From: an uncultured Prevotellaceae bacterium | GTDB taxonomy: Bacteria; Bacteroidota; Bacteroidia; Bacteroidales; Bacteroidaceae | DNA: 64,000 bases | NCBI GenBank assembly: GCA_902775475.1 | Contig: CACYME010000002.1 | Span: 62,001 to 126,000 of the forward strand | Direction: 5' to 3' | Part shown: positions 1 through 8,879 of the stretch, piece by piece | Position numbering within the stretch: position 1 is the first letter of the stretch | How the letters are laid out: each line of letters starts with the position of its first letter | Position numbers and translations under genes: made by a program | The notes under the pieces: generated by a model | Database searches by the model: none | What the model saw: the letters and a program-made list of their open reading frames with translations, nothing else | Told to the model about the DNA's origin: nothing

Positions 1-1619
1 GTGCTGACCACCTGGGCGGTGGTGGCCTTCTTCACCGACGTGGTCGGGTCGACATAGTAGACCACCGGCGAGCGCTTCACATCGCCACCACCACGGTAGA
101 TGGTCTGCACGCCAATGTCGGTGAAGTCGCTCTCGTAGAAATAGACGGTGTGGTACATGCCACCACCACCGATAATGTCGTTATTGCTGAAGTTGTAGCC
201 AATCTCCGTTGTGGGCTCATCGCCCCAGCCGATGTAGGTCTCTTCCGAGAAGACGAGGGGCTGGTCGTCGAAGTAGAGCGAGAAGAAAAGCTTCTCGGGC
301 AGGATATAGTTGCCGTCGACGTCGGTGGTGTAGAGGTTGAAGCTGGCATAGCCCCATGCGCCCCAGTCAAACACGCTATAGGGCATGTAGTAGGTCCAGA
401 CGGGTGCGGCGGGCTCGACGCTCACCTCGTTGAACTCGTAGAAGATGGGTGCATAGAAGTGGTCGTGGACCAGCAGCTCGGTCTTACCGGCGTTGAAGAG
501 TAGGCCGTCCTCGGGGTCAACGGCGTCGAAGCGGTTGGCAGCGGCATCGTAGTTGAGGACCAGTGGCGACTCGGATTCATAGTCGTAGATGGTGCTCCAG
601 CCCCACTCGTCGGTCTGCACCTCGGGGTCGCTCACCTTCACGTAGAGCAGCGTGCTATAGGTGTTCTCCACGCCGAGGAACTGGTCGCCGGAAATCGTGG
701 CCTTGTCGCCGCTGATGTCGGCCACCACCACATAGCCCTCGGGCAGGCGGACGGTGCTGTTGAAGCCCTTCAGATAGAGCTTGTCGTTGGCGATGGCAGC
801 CTGGACGATGGCGTAGGCATAGTCTTTCATGTAGGGTTTGTTCACGAAGATGTAGTCCTTGTACTCCAGTCCTTCCGGCTCCTTCTGCGGCACCTCGCTG
901 AAGGGGTGGAACGAGCAGTTCTGGTCGCCATAGCCGGGCCAGGTGAGCTCCTCGTCCTCATACTCCAGACCGCCGAAGAGCACGTCGGGGTTCAGGGGTG
1001 AGAGGCTGCCGTCGTCCTCAATCTTGAACTGGATGGACTCCACGGTCTCGTCGTAGACATACTCTGTATAGGTGTATTCCTCGCCATACCAGTCGGTACC
1101 CGTTGCCTCCTGGCCCTTCAGGCCGAAGAGATAGTAGGTGTAGAGCTCGTTGGTAGAGCCGTTGTCGTACCACAGCTGGGTGCAGATCTGTCCACAGTCA
1201 ACGGTGACGACGCCGTCGCTGACCGTTCCCTTCACCCACTGTCCGCCATTGCACATGTTGGTGACGAAGTTCTTGAAGTAGTAGTTGCCGTCGGTACCCT
1301 TTACCACGTAGGTGCCCTTCTCGGTGTAGTCGGCGGGGGCAGGCGACCCGTAGACGGGCAGCCAGTCGGTGCCCTCGCGGCGCATGAGCATCAGCTCGCC
1401 GTCGGGCTGCTCGGTGATGGCCTCGTCGGCCATGGCGGCCTTGCTGCGCGACAGGCTGACACCGGCAGGCTGGGCCTTGAACTCAACGCGACCAGCATTC
1501 AGGGTGGAGCGACTTTGCAGATAGGGGTTGCTCTCGGGAGACACGTCGCCATAGGGGCGCTGTGCAAAAGTGGCCATCGACAGGGCGGCCATGATTGCAA
1601 GGGTAAAAACTTTTCTCAT
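1..1619 (-). CDS. Secreted hypothetical protein, 3' end outside window
   Basis: Reading back from an ATG at 1619, the frame stays open for at least 539 codons to the window edge, so the C-terminus is missing. The first 20 residues form a clear signal peptide ending in ATFAQ. The mature protein is rich in Tyr, Asp, Gly and Trp. It contains a segment (FVTNMCNGGQWVKGTVSDG, from about 1230-1290) that resembles segments WVKGTKNGNTITVP and WIKGTISGETVTFGG in the large adhesin-like protein at 32662-37590, so the two probably share a beta-rich extracellular module. A TATCTTTG promoter lies 39 bases upstream. I recognise no enzymatic motif. Export is well supported; function is unknown. Confidence 0.85.
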   Translation of the reverse strand, partial: MRKVFTLAIMAALSMATFAQRPYGDVSPESNPYLQSRSTLNAGRVEFKAQPAGVSLSRSKAAMADEAITEQPDGELMLMRREGTDWLPVYGSPAPADYTEKGTYVVKGTDGNYYFKNFVTNMCNGGQWVKGTVSDGVVTVDCGQICTQLWYDNGSTNELYTYYLFGLKGQEATGTDWYGEEYTYTEYVYDETVESIQFKIEDDGSLSPLNPDVLFGGLEYEDEELTWPGYGDQNCSFHPFSEVPQKEPEGLEYKDYIFVNKPYMKDYAYAIVQAAIANDKLYLKGFNSTVRLPEGYVVVADISGDKATISGDQFLGVENTYSTLLYVKVSDPEVQTDEWGWSTIYDYESESPLVLNYDAAANRFDAVDPEDGLLFNAGKTELLVHDHFYAPIFYEFNEVSVEPAAPVWTYYMPYSVFDWGAWGYASFNLYTTDVDGNYILPEKLFFSLYFDDQPLVFSEETYIGWGDEPTTEIGYNFSNNDIIGGGGMYHTVYFYESDFTDIGVQTIYRGGGDVKRSPVVYYVDPTTSVKKATTAQVVS

Positions 1620-1657
1620 AAGCTTTTTTTTAATAAATGAATAGTAGTTTAGCCTTG

Positions 1658-1665
1658 CAAAGATA
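1658..1665 (-). promoter_or_regulatory. Promoter -7 box (TATCTTTG) for the 1-1619 gene
   Basis: Exact TAnnTTTG match on the minus strand, 39 bases before the start codon. No convincing -33 TTTG at 19-21 bases; the nearest TTTG is about 29 bases away. Confidence 0.5.
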
Positions 1666-1737
1666 CGATTTTCGCCAGTCTTTTCTTTCGATTTCAAACA
1701 TTAATCGGCCAAACAGTTTTTGTTCTTAACATAAATC

Positions 1738-1772
1738 AAGGCTAACGCGAGTGTAAAGATTGCGTTAGCCTT
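1738..1772 (-). terminator. Stem-loop terminator after the typA operon
   Basis: Perfect 11-bp inverted repeat (aaggctaacgc / gcgttagcctt) with a 13-base loop, placed 23 bases after the stop of the 1795-2940 gene. The following tract is AT-rich but not a clean T run, so strength is uncertain. Confidence 0.6.
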
Positions 1773-1794
1773 AATGACGGTTGACTACTGACAT

Positions 1795-2940
1795 TCATTC
1801 TGCCGTTTTCTTCCTAAACACCTTATAGGCTGCAATCACAAGGAAGACGATGAAGATGGTGACCAAAGCAGCCATCACAGACGTAAGGAAGAAAAGACGG
1901 ACGTTCTGACGATTCTCAAGCTCCTTGAATTTTGCGTGGAAACGAAGGCCATTCGCATAGATGAAACTTATCTTTGACTGATTGGTGAACTCGATACTAT
2001 TCATCGTCACCTTGTCAGGGGCAGGGTCCATCAGTGAGAATTCTGTGGCTCCCACGAAATCAATCTTCAGTGTTACAGAGTCCACGTCACACGCCCAAAG
2101 CTTTAAGTCGAAATAGGCCTGGGAAACGTCCTCCAACGCCAGCCAGCCCGGATCACCCAAGCGATTGTGTACCTTGAAGAGGAAGAAATCTGTTTCATTT
2201 CCTATTTCTGCAGAATATTGCACCATAGTATTCTGGCCATTCCACGAAGGATAGCTCCCAGAGAAAAAGCCCTCATTTTGAAGACTGTTACGGGAGGTGA
2301 ACCGATGGGAGAGCAACCCATCATAATCACCGTTCTGATAAAAATGGTAGTCATCCATCTTCCAGGCCGTATCCTGCCTTGTAATGGAAAAAAAGATATT
2401 ATCGCGTTCGTGAGACAAATGACGATAATAGAACATGGGCTTCAACTTGAGGGAATCAATGGGAGGGTTCGTTGAAGCCAAGAGCGAGTCGTAGCTGCGC
2501 CTTGCCCGCTGCAAATACACAGGCTCAGTAGCAGAACAGATGCGATTGACATCTTTCCTTTCCTCGAAATAAAAAAACAAGTTGGCACCAGGCCTCCATT
2601 CCCTCCGCGACTCTTCTTTCAGATATTCCGAGTCGGTCATGGGAATACGATAGAAGATATGGGCAGCGGGATGGAAGGAGCCTTTCACAATAGGATGGTG
2701 CCCCTTATCGTCCACGCTGTCCGTATCTTCGTAATAGCATTCCCTGTCTACGCAAGCGACATCGAGTTCTTCACGAATCACACTCACTTTGTTCATCTTC
2801 ATATAGACGAACAAGAAGAGCAAGAAGAGCAAGAGTAATACAGCAATCTCATAGACAGACTCTATCTTCTTGTCTTTTGGTTCTGGCCACCGATGCCATG
2901 TGAACCGCTTCTTCAATGAGAGTATTCTCGTGCGTTTCAT
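1795..2940 (-). CDS. Hypothetical bitopic membrane protein
   Basis: 381 residues. A basic N-terminus is followed by a hydrophobic helix at about 30-48, a long soluble domain of about 300 residues, a second helix at about 348-372 and a basic KVFRKKTAE tail. The topology therefore puts the central domain outside the cytoplasm and both ends inside. The domain contains no motif that I recognise. It is the last gene of a minus-strand string (typA, 3850, 2967, 1795) with gaps of 5-26 bases, and a stem-loop follows it. Base composition is lower in GC than its neighbours, which may point to later acquisition. Confidence 0.75.
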   Translation of the reverse strand: MKRTRILSLKKRFTWHRWPEPKDKKIESVYEIAVLLLLFLLFLFVYMKMNKVSVIREELDVACVDRECYYEDTDSVDDKGHHPIVKGSFHPAAHIFYRIPMTDSEYLKEESRREWRPGANLFFYFEERKDVNRICSATEPVYLQRARRSYDSLLASTNPPIDSLKLKPMFYYRHLSHERDNIFFSITRQDTAWKMDDYHFYQNGDYDGLLSHRFTSRNSLQNEGFFSGSYPSWNGQNTMVQYSAEIGNETDFFLFKVHNRLGDPGWLALEDVSQAYFDLKLWACDVDSVTLKIDFVGATEFSLMDPAPDKVTMNSIEFTNQSKISFIYANGLRFHAKFKELENRQNVRLFFLTSVMAALVTIFIVFLVIAAYKVFRKKTAE

Positions 2941-2966
2941 CTATGTCACTTGCATTTCCCTTATAT

Positions 2967-3842
2967 TTACCAGTAGATGCCGAAGCTGAGCTGGTTGGCC
3001 TTCGGGCCTCGGCCGTCCTTGAAGAGCTTGGTGGGGCTGTAGGTGCAATAGATGTCGGGGCAAGAGGGGATGTGGATGATGGCCAGGGCATCGAGGGTGA
3101 CGACATTCTGGCCAATCGACTTGGCAGTGACGTTGTAGTCCTCGCCCTGATACTCATACGTGCGACTGGCAGTGGCAGAGACATTGAAGTTGACGATGCC
3201 GCCCAGACTGATGCCCCACTTGGCCTTGCTATCGAAATAGTGGGTGTACATGATGGGCACCTCAATGCTGGTGACGAGCAGCGACGAGCTGTGGTCGGTC
3301 TGTTCAGGTGGGAAGGCGACTGGCGTCAGCATGTCGCCCACCTTGGTCAGATAGTTCTTGTCTTTCATGCCGTAAATATGGGCAGCTGCGCCGATACCGG
3401 CACTCCAGACGTTCTTCTTGCCGTAGGGGCGCCAGTCGGCCAGGATGCGGGCACCGAAGTTGAACGAGGGGAACAGCTTGAAGCCGTACTCGTCGGGGGT
3501 ATTGAGCAGGGCATCCAGGCCAAAGAAGATGTGGCCAGAGACCGACCACTGGCTGGGCTTGCCGTCCTTGCCGGGCAGGCTGATCTTGTTGAAGTCCTTC
3601 ACGCTGGTGAGATTGCGCCGCACGGCATTGGTGTCGGGGATGCTGATGCGCTGCACGTAGTGGAACTCAGGGTCTTCCTTCGACCCGCTGATGACGATGC
3701 GCTGCACGGTGTCGCGCGTCTCGATGCGCACTTTCTTCGCTTCTTCGACGACGATTGTGTCGCCGACGGCCGATGCCGATGCCTTGGCACAGAAGCAGGC
3801 CAACAGGGCGATAGCCCCTAATACATTCTTTCTGTTCATCAT
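2967..3842 (-). CDS. Outer-membrane beta-barrel-like protein
   Basis: 291 residues. Starts with tandem ATGs and a signal peptide (cleavage near KASASA). The second half alternates hydrophobic and polar residues, with repeated aromatic-Gly strand patterns (SGHIFFGLDALL, FNFGARILADWRPYG, WGISLGGIVNF). It ends in LSFGIYW, a terminal aromatic residue of the kind recognised by the BAM machinery. I infer a small outer-membrane barrel, without knowing its ligand. The gene lies 7 bases after the preceding secreted protein gene and 26 bases before the membrane protein gene, so the three probably share a transcript with typA. Confidence 0.75.
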   Translation of the reverse strand: MMNRKNVLGAIALLACFCAKASASAVGDTIVVEEAKKVRIETRDTVQRIVISGSKEDPEFHYVQRISIPDTNAVRRNLTSVKDFNKISLPGKDGKPSQWSVSGHIFFGLDALLNTPDEYGFKLFPSFNFGARILADWRPYGKKNVWSAGIGAAAHIYGMKDKNYLTKVGDMLTPVAFPPEQTDHSSSLLVTSIEVPIMYTHYFDSKAKWGISLGGIVNFNVSATASRTYEYQGEDYNVTAKSIGQNVVTLDALAIIHIPSCPDIYCTYSPTKLFKDGRGPKANQLSFGIYW

Positions 3843-3849
3843 GATTTTG

Positions 3850-4845
3850 TTATTTAGTGGATTTGTTCTCTTTCTTCGTGTGGGTTGCCTTCCACTGCTC
3901 GTATTGCTCGTCCCAGTCGCGCTGGTCCTCGATGCGCTCCAGCTGCTCAGCGCTGAGGGGCTTCACGCCAAGTTTCTGGCGCAGGCGGTCGATGTCGGCA
4001 TCGGTATAGCCGGCAAGCTTGTCGCGCTCCTTCCGGGGCAGGCGCTTCCACTCGCGGTATTCGTCGCGGGTGAGGTATGCCACGCTGTCGACGTATATCT
4101 CGGTGTACTCGTTGAACACCTCGCGTGCCGACAGCACCCCTCCCATGGAGATGTCGCAGTCGCCGTCGAAGATGATGTGCTTCAGGTTGCCCTGTGGCAC
4201 GTAGTCCTCGGTGGTCTCATCATAACTGTAGAGGGCGTCGCCATGCACGCGGTTCAGCTTGGCTTTGAGGATGAGCAGGTTGATGGTCATCGAGGTGTCG
4301 GGGGCCAGGGCGTTGTAGTCGATGTGCAGCTCGCGGCGCACGGTGTCCTTCACGGCGGTACCCGCCAGCCCGCGCTTGGTGTAGATGCGGGTGGTGTCGC
4401 CGCTGCACTCCAGCGTGAAGTGCTTCGGGTCGCGGCGTGCCTTCTCTAAGAAGGTGTAGGGCGTGAGCTCGTAGAAGTCAATGAACTTCCCCTTCTTGTC
4501 GGGGTGCACCAGGTCGCGGCCGGCGATGACGTGCGCCCCCTCGTCCCCGCTCTTGTCGTAGCGCACGTCGAGTTCGCAGATGCCCTCGTAGACGCGGTAC
4601 AGCTTTTGCTGTCTGTTATCTTCCCCTGCCTTCAGGTACATCAAGCCGTCGTCGACATAGCGATAGTAGCCGTAGAGGCGCTGGCAGTAGCTCTTCGAAC
4701 GCTGGTAGTCCACTTCGCCGAGCTCCACCTTCCGCCAGATGTCCTCATCGTCGTCGCCGGTCTGGGCCGCAGCGGGCATAAAGCACATACTGGCCGACAG
4801 CACGACGAGTGCTGCCAGCCAGTAGTTCCTGCAATTCATCTTCAT
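3850..4845 (-). CDS. Hypothetical secreted protein
   Basis: About 331 residues from the ATG at 4845. A TTG at 4854 would add three residues and overlap the typA stop, but the ATG is more likely. The signal peptide ends near MPAAAQ. The mature protein is highly charged, and its C-terminus is a Lys/Glu/Gln-rich stretch with coiled-coil potential (residues about 270-331). A central part (ICELDVRYD..., LLILKAKLNRVHG) is beta-rich. I recognise no family. The gene begins 5 bases after the typA stop, so it is likely co-transcribed with it. Confidence 0.75.
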   Translation of the reverse strand: MKMNCRNYWLAALVVLSASMCFMPAAAQTGDDDEDIWRKVELGEVDYQRSKSYCQRLYGYYRYVDDGLMYLKAGEDNRQQKLYRVYEGICELDVRYDKSGDEGAHVIAGRDLVHPDKKGKFIDFYELTPYTFLEKARRDPKHFTLECSGDTTRIYTKRGLAGTAVKDTVRRELHIDYNALAPDTSMTINLLILKAKLNRVHGDALYSYDETTEDYVPQGNLKHIIFDGDCDISMGGVLSAREVFNEYTEIYVDSVAYLTRDEYREWKRLPRKERDKLAGYTDADIDRLRQKLGVKPLSAEQLERIEDQRDWDEQYEQWKATHTKKENKSTK

Positions 4846-4850
4846 ATTGT

Positions 4851-6653
4851 TCAATTCTTGTTAGCCTTCTTGCGCTGGTCGTGGTCGAGGATGGCCTTGC
4901 GCATGCGCATCGACTTGGGCGTCACCTCCACCAGCTCGTCTTCCTTGATGTACTCCAGGCATTCTTCCAGGCTCATGAGCACCTTGGGAATGACGCGAGC
5001 CTTCTCGTCGGTGCCGCTGGCTCGCACGTTGGTGAGCTGCTTGGCCTTGCAGACGTTGATGACGAGGTCGTTCTCGTGGACGTGCTCGCCGACCACCTGA
5101 CCGTAGTAGACCTCCTCGCCCGGATCGATGAAGAACTTGCCGCGGTCCTGCAGCTTGTCGATGGCGTAGGCGTAGGCGGTGCCGGTCTCGAGGGCAATCA
5201 TCGAGCCGTTGACGCGGCGCTCAATCTCGCCCTTGTAGGGCTGGTACTCCTTGAAGCGGTGGGCCATGATGGCCTCGCCCTGACTGGCAGTGAGCACGTT
5301 GGTGCGCAGTCCGATAATACCACGCGAGGGGATGTCGAACTCGATGTTCGTGCGGTCGCCCTGGCTCTCCATCAAGGTCATCTCGCCCTTGCGGCGCGTC
5401 ACCATGTCAATCATCTTCGAGGCGAACACCTCGGGCACGTTGATGGTCAGTTCCTCGATGGGCTCGCACTTGTGCCCGTCAATCTCCTTGTAGATGACCT
5501 GCGGCTGTCCCACCTGCAGCTCGTAGCCCTCGCGGCGCATGGTCTCGATGAGCACGGAGAGATGGAGCACGCCACGGCCCGAGACCACCCACTTGTCGGT
5601 GCTGTCCTCGAACTGTTCTACACGCAGGGCAAGGTTCTTCTCCAGCTCGCGCTGCAGACGGTCGCCGATGTGGCGGCTGGTGACGAACTTTCCCTCGCGG
5701 CCGAAGAAGGGCGAGTCGTTGATGGTGAAGAGCATCGACATCGTTGGCTCGTCGATGGCGATAGGCGGCAGCGGCTCGGGCTGCTCCACGTCGCAGATGG
5801 TGTCGCCAATCTCGAACTTCTCCAGACCGATGACGGCGCAGATGTCGCCACACTCCACCACGTCGGTGCGGTGGTGGCCCATGCCGTCGAAGGTGTGCAG
5901 CTCCTTGATTTTCGTTTTCTCCATCGTGCCGTCGCGGTGGGCGATGGTGATTTGCATGCCGTCGCGCAATAAGCCACGATGCACGCGGCCCACGGCGATG
6001 CGGCCGGTATAGCTGCTATAGTCGAGTGAGGTGATGAGCATCTGTGGCGTGCCCTCTATCTGCGTTGGGGCGGGAATCACCTCCACAATCTTGTCGAGCA
6101 GGTAGGTGATGTCGCCGGTGGGCTTCTGCCAGTCCTCGCCCATCCAGCCGTTCTTGGCCGAGCCATAGACGACGGGGAAGTCGAGCTGGTCCTCGGTGGC
6201 ATTCAGCGAGAACATCAGGTCGAACACCATCTCGTAGACCTCCTCGGGACGGCAGTTGGGCTTGTCCACCTTGTTCACCACGACGATGGGCTTCAGGCCT
6301 ATCTGCAGTGCTTTCTGCAGCACGAAGCGCGTCTGCGGCATGGGGCCTTCGAAGGCGTCGACGAGCAGCAGACAGCCGTCGGCCATGTTGAGCACACGCT
6401 CCACCTCGCCGCCGAAGTCGCTGTGTCCCGGAGTATCGATAATGTTAATCTTGGTGCCTTTCCAGTTGATGGAAACGTTCTTGGAAAGGATGGTAATGCC
6501 GCGCTCGCGCTCCAGGTCGTTGGCATCGAGCACCTGGTTCGACAGGTTCTGTCCTTCGCGGAAGAGATTGCCTGCCAGCATCATTTTATCTACCAGAGTG
6601 GTCTTGCCATGGTCTACGTGCGCAATAATAGCGATGTTCCTGATGTCTTGCAT
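4851..6653 (-). CDS. typA: Translational GTPase TypA/BipA
   Basis: 600 residues, close to the 607 of the E. coli protein and collinear throughout. G1 AHVDHGKTT (about 11-19), G2 RGIT (51-54), G3 DTPGHSDF (about 73-80), G4 NKVDK (about 127-131) and a SAK G5 motif are all present. The EF-G-like domains follow, then the BipA-specific C-terminal domain ([17 protein letters not shown]...). BipA binds 70S ribosomes and assists 50S subunit maturation and stress adaptation. A textbook Bacteroidota promoter sits about 40 bases upstream. Downstream lie three envelope-protein genes at near-zero spacing, an association I cannot explain from the known role. Confidence 0.97.
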   Translation of the reverse strand: MQDIRNIAIIAHVDHGKTTLVDKMMLAGNLFREGQNLSNQVLDANDLERERGITILSKNVSINWKGTKINIIDTPGHSDFGGEVERVLNMADGCLLLVDAFEGPMPQTRFVLQKALQIGLKPIVVVNKVDKPNCRPEEVYEMVFDLMFSLNATEDQLDFPVVYGSAKNGWMGEDWQKPTGDITYLLDKIVEVIPAPTQIEGTPQMLITSLDYSSYTGRIAVGRVHRGLLRDGMQITIAHRDGTMEKTKIKELHTFDGMGHHRTDVVECGDICAVIGLEKFEIGDTICDVEQPEPLPPIAIDEPTMSMLFTINDSPFFGREGKFVTSRHIGDRLQRELEKNLALRVEQFEDSTDKWVVSGRGVLHLSVLIETMRREGYELQVGQPQVIYKEIDGHKCEPIEELTINVPEVFASKMIDMVTRRKGEMTLMESQGDRTNIEFDIPSRGIIGLRTNVLTASQGEAIMAHRFKEYQPYKGEIERRVNGSMIALETGTAYAYAIDKLQDRGKFFIDPGEEVYYGQVVGEHVHENDLVINVCKAKQLTNVRASGTDEKARVIPKVLMSLEECLEYIKEDELVEVTPKSMRMRKAILDHDQRKKANKN

Positions 6654-6689
6654 TTTTCTTTATACCTTGTTTACCTAAAAATTAAAGTG

Positions 6690-6721
6690 CAAAAATACTA
6701 CAAAAACTCGGTACAGCCAAA
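6690..6721 (-). promoter_or_regulatory. Promoter of the typA operon
   Basis: On the minus strand, TTTG at 6718-6721 is followed after 20 bases by TATTTTTG at 6690-6697, matching the Bacteroidota -33/-7 pattern. It lies between typA and the end of the carboxypeptidase gene. Confidence 0.7.
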
Positions 6722-6739
6722 CTTTTCGGCCACTTTTTG

Positions 6740-7684
6740 TTATTTGCCCGTGATTGCTGAATGCAAATCAGCAGCCTCCATCACGCGGAAGCCGTAGTCG
6801 AGCAGAGCAGCCGACTCGCTGAAGCGGCGGGGCATGCTCGTGCTCTTCAGCAGGACGAGCACGAGCGTGGTGCCGCCTCGCCGGGCTGCCGAGGCCAGGC
6901 AGCAGCCCGCCTGACGGGTGAACCCTGTCTTCACGCCGATGCAGCCGTCGTAGGTGCCGAGCAGCGCGTTGGTGTTGCGACAAGGCAGATGTCGGCCGTC
7001 CGTCAAGGGGACGTCCATGTCGGCGGTGCCGACCATCCTGGCGAAGGCGGAGTCGGCCATGGCGTAGCGCACCAGTTTCATCAGGTCGCGGGCCGAGCTG
7101 TAGTTGCTGTCGTTGGGCATCCCGTTCGGGTTGTCGAAGTGGGTGTCGCCCATGCCAAGGTAGGCGGCCTTCTCGTTCATCATGCGGTAGAAGCCGAGGC
7201 TGTCGCCGCCCACGTGGCGGGCCACGGCGTAGGCGGCATCGTTGTCGCTGAGGAGCATCATCTCGTAGAGCAGATTGCGGAGCGTGTAGGCCTGGCCAGG
7301 CCTGACGCGGCTGTCGTGGGTGACAATGTCGGCACGGAGAATATCGATGGAATCGGCCATTTTTCCATTTTCGAGGGCCACGAGGCAGGTCATCATCTTC
7401 GTCAGGCTGGCCATATACATGCGCTGGTCGGCGTTCTTCTGACTGATGACCCAGCCCGTGGCATCGTCGACCAGCAGCCAGGCCTCGGCACTGATGGTGT
7501 CGAGCGCAGCACAGCCCTCGACGGCCTTCAGGCTGACGGCCAGGCGGGGCATCACGCTGTCGACTGAGCCGCAGCGGGCCAGCCGCAGCTCCTCGGCGGT
7601 CATGGGCGGCGTCTCCACCCTGGGTGCCTCCTTGCAGGCCACGACGAGGGCGAGGAGGAGCAGCAAGAAGTATTGTCTATCCAT
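6740..7684 (-). CDS. D-alanyl-D-alanine carboxypeptidase (S11), lipoprotein
   Basis: 314 residues from the ATG at 7684. Longer upstream readings would add an untypical Arg-rich leader and overlap the promoter. Residues 1-16 are a lipoprotein signal with VVAC lipobox, Cys17 being the lipidated residue. The penicillin-binding motifs are complete: SLTK at 93-96 (nucleophile Ser93), SDN at 146-148 and KTG at 252-254. It should trim the terminal D-Ala of peptidoglycan stem pentapeptides in the periplasm. It lacks the C-terminal amphipathic anchor of DacA/DacC and instead ends soon after the catalytic domain, which fits anchoring by lipid. Confidence 0.93.
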   Translation of the reverse strand: MDRQYFLLLLLALVVACKEAPRVETPPMTAEELRLARCGSVDSVMPRLAVSLKAVEGCAALDTISAEAWLLVDDATGWVISQKNADQRMYMASLTKMMTCLVALENGKMADSIDILRADIVTHDSRVRPGQAYTLRNLLYEMMLLSDNDAAYAVARHVGGDSLGFYRMMNEKAAYLGMGDTHFDNPNGMPNDSNYSSARDLMKLVRYAMADSAFARMVGTADMDVPLTDGRHLPCRNTNALLGTYDGCIGVKTGFTRQAGCCLASAARRGGTTLVLVLLKSTSMPRRFSESAALLDYGFRVMEAADLHSAITGK

Positions 7685-7707
7685 ATTTGCTTTCAAAAAG
7701 ATGGCTG

Positions 7708-7738
7708 CAAAATTACGAAGAAATCCCCGACGGTGCAA
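7708..7738 (-). promoter_or_regulatory. Promoter of the D,D-carboxypeptidase gene
   Basis: Minus strand: TTGC at 7735-7738, 19-base spacer, TAATTTTG at 7708-7715, then 23 bases to the start codon. This position rules out the longer reading of the coding frame. Confidence 0.65.
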
Positions 7739-7802
7739 GAAAACAGGCCGTTTTTTGTCAACCCCATTCTGCTGCGAAGCCCCGGCCATCGGACAGCATT
7801 CT

Positions 7803-7839
7803 AAAAAAAGCCGGAGGGCGCATCACTGCGGCCTCCAGC
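7803..7839 (-). terminator. Intrinsic terminator of the sigma-factor operon
   Basis: Minus strand stem GCTGGAGG / CCTCCGGC (one G-U pair) with a 14-base loop, followed directly by seven T. It lies 28 bases after the stop of the 7868-8857 gene. Confidence 0.8.
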
Positions 7840-7867
7840 ATCTCCCGGATTCTTCCTATTATTAACT

Positions 7868-8857
7868 TTACTCTTTATTCTCCAGTTTCTTGGCGCCGAG
7901 CATCAGCAGGTCGTGGATGTACTGGTGCTTGTCGGTGTCGAAGTAGTGCTGTGCTATGTCCGTCAGGCGGTTGGCGCTGATGCGGCGCTCGTCGGCGTAG
8001 AGCTGGTCGGCGTTATTGCAGAGGTCGAGCACGACGCCGGCAGCCACCACCAAGTCCTCGTCCGACTCCTTCTGCGAGCGGTCAATCATCTTCTGGGTGA
8101 GCAGGCCGAAGACGCGGTGCCAGTCGCCGTTGCTCAGGTGGCCGATGTTGTCGATGGCCTTGTTCATCCATTCGCCCTGGCTGTTCTTGCCCAAGGGGAT
8201 GTTGACGGGCGTAGTGCTGTTGCCGCTGAAGTACTTGCTCATGTCGGGAAAGTCGGCGCGGACCTTTGCCAGTATGCTGTCGGCTCTGGCCAAGGCGTTC
8301 TGGCTGCTCAGGTCGAAGACCGACTGCTGCAGATGGGCCGCCATGGCCGGCTTCTCGCCGTAGGTACTCAGCAGCACCCCTTCCCTGATGTCGGGGTCGT
8401 CGGTGTCCCACCACTCTGCGGCGTAGACGGTGCGGAAGCCCGGCCGGGCCTCGTCGTCGAAGGTGGCGATGGCGTAGCTGGAGTTAGGCTTCACGCCAAT
8501 GCGGTAGTTGCCGCCCTGCTTCAGCTTCACCTCCCACTGCTGACGGAAGCTGCCCTGCATGGGGCTGAAGCAGGTGTAGAAGGATACGGCATCGTTGTAG
8601 TCCTGCTGGAAGGCCTTCTGCACGTCGTCGAGAAGGCCGAAGTTGTGCTTCCCGATGGTGAAGTTGTGGACGATGGTCTTCTCAGCGTGAGCACCGTTGT
8701 CATCGCGCTGCGTGCTCTGGCTGACGGAGACTTTCAGGCCTTTAGCGTTCACCACTTTGTCGAAGGCCCGGCTGATGTTGCCTTCGTAGAGCTGTGCCTG
8801 CACGGTCATGGGCAAGGCCAGCACGACGAGTGCCAATAGTTTCACTGTTGTTTTCAT
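7868..8857 (-). CDS. Hypothetical secreted protein of the ECF sigma operon
   Basis: About 329 residues from the ATG at 8857 (an upstream alternative start at 8914 would overlap the preceding gene). The signal peptide ends in TVQAQ. The mature protein (LYEGNISRAFDKVVNAKGLKV...) has no motif that I recognise. It is mixed alpha/beta with no further membrane segment, so I expect a periplasmic or surface location. It is the third gene after an ECF sigma factor and an anti-sigma-like protein, 22 bases behind the latter, and is followed by a strong terminator. In Bacteroidota such third genes are often targets or sensors of the sigma system; that is inference here. Confidence 0.75.
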   Translation of the reverse strand: MKTTVKLLALVVLALPMTVQAQLYEGNISRAFDKVVNAKGLKVSVSQSTQRDDNGAHAEKTIVHNFTIGKHNFGLLDDVQKAFQQDYNDAVSFYTCFSPMQGSFRQQWEVKLKQGGNYRIGVKPNSSYAIATFDDEARPGFRTVYAAEWWDTDDPDIREGVLLSTYGEKPAMAAHLQQSVFDLSSQNALARADSILAKVRADFPDMSKYFSGNSTTPVNIPLGKNSQGEWMNKAIDNIGHLSNGDWHRVFGLLTQKMIDRSQKESDEDLVVAAGVVLDLCNNADQLYADERRISANRLTDIAQHYFDTDKHQYIHDLLMLGAKKLENKE

Positions 8858-8879
8858 TGCTGTATGGTTTTTAACGGGT

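Noticed and set aside
4809-5972. 387-codon open frame on the plus strand opposite typA
   Set aside because: Fully antisense to typA, with Val/Leu/His-rich low-complexity translation typical of shadow frames in GC-rich genes.
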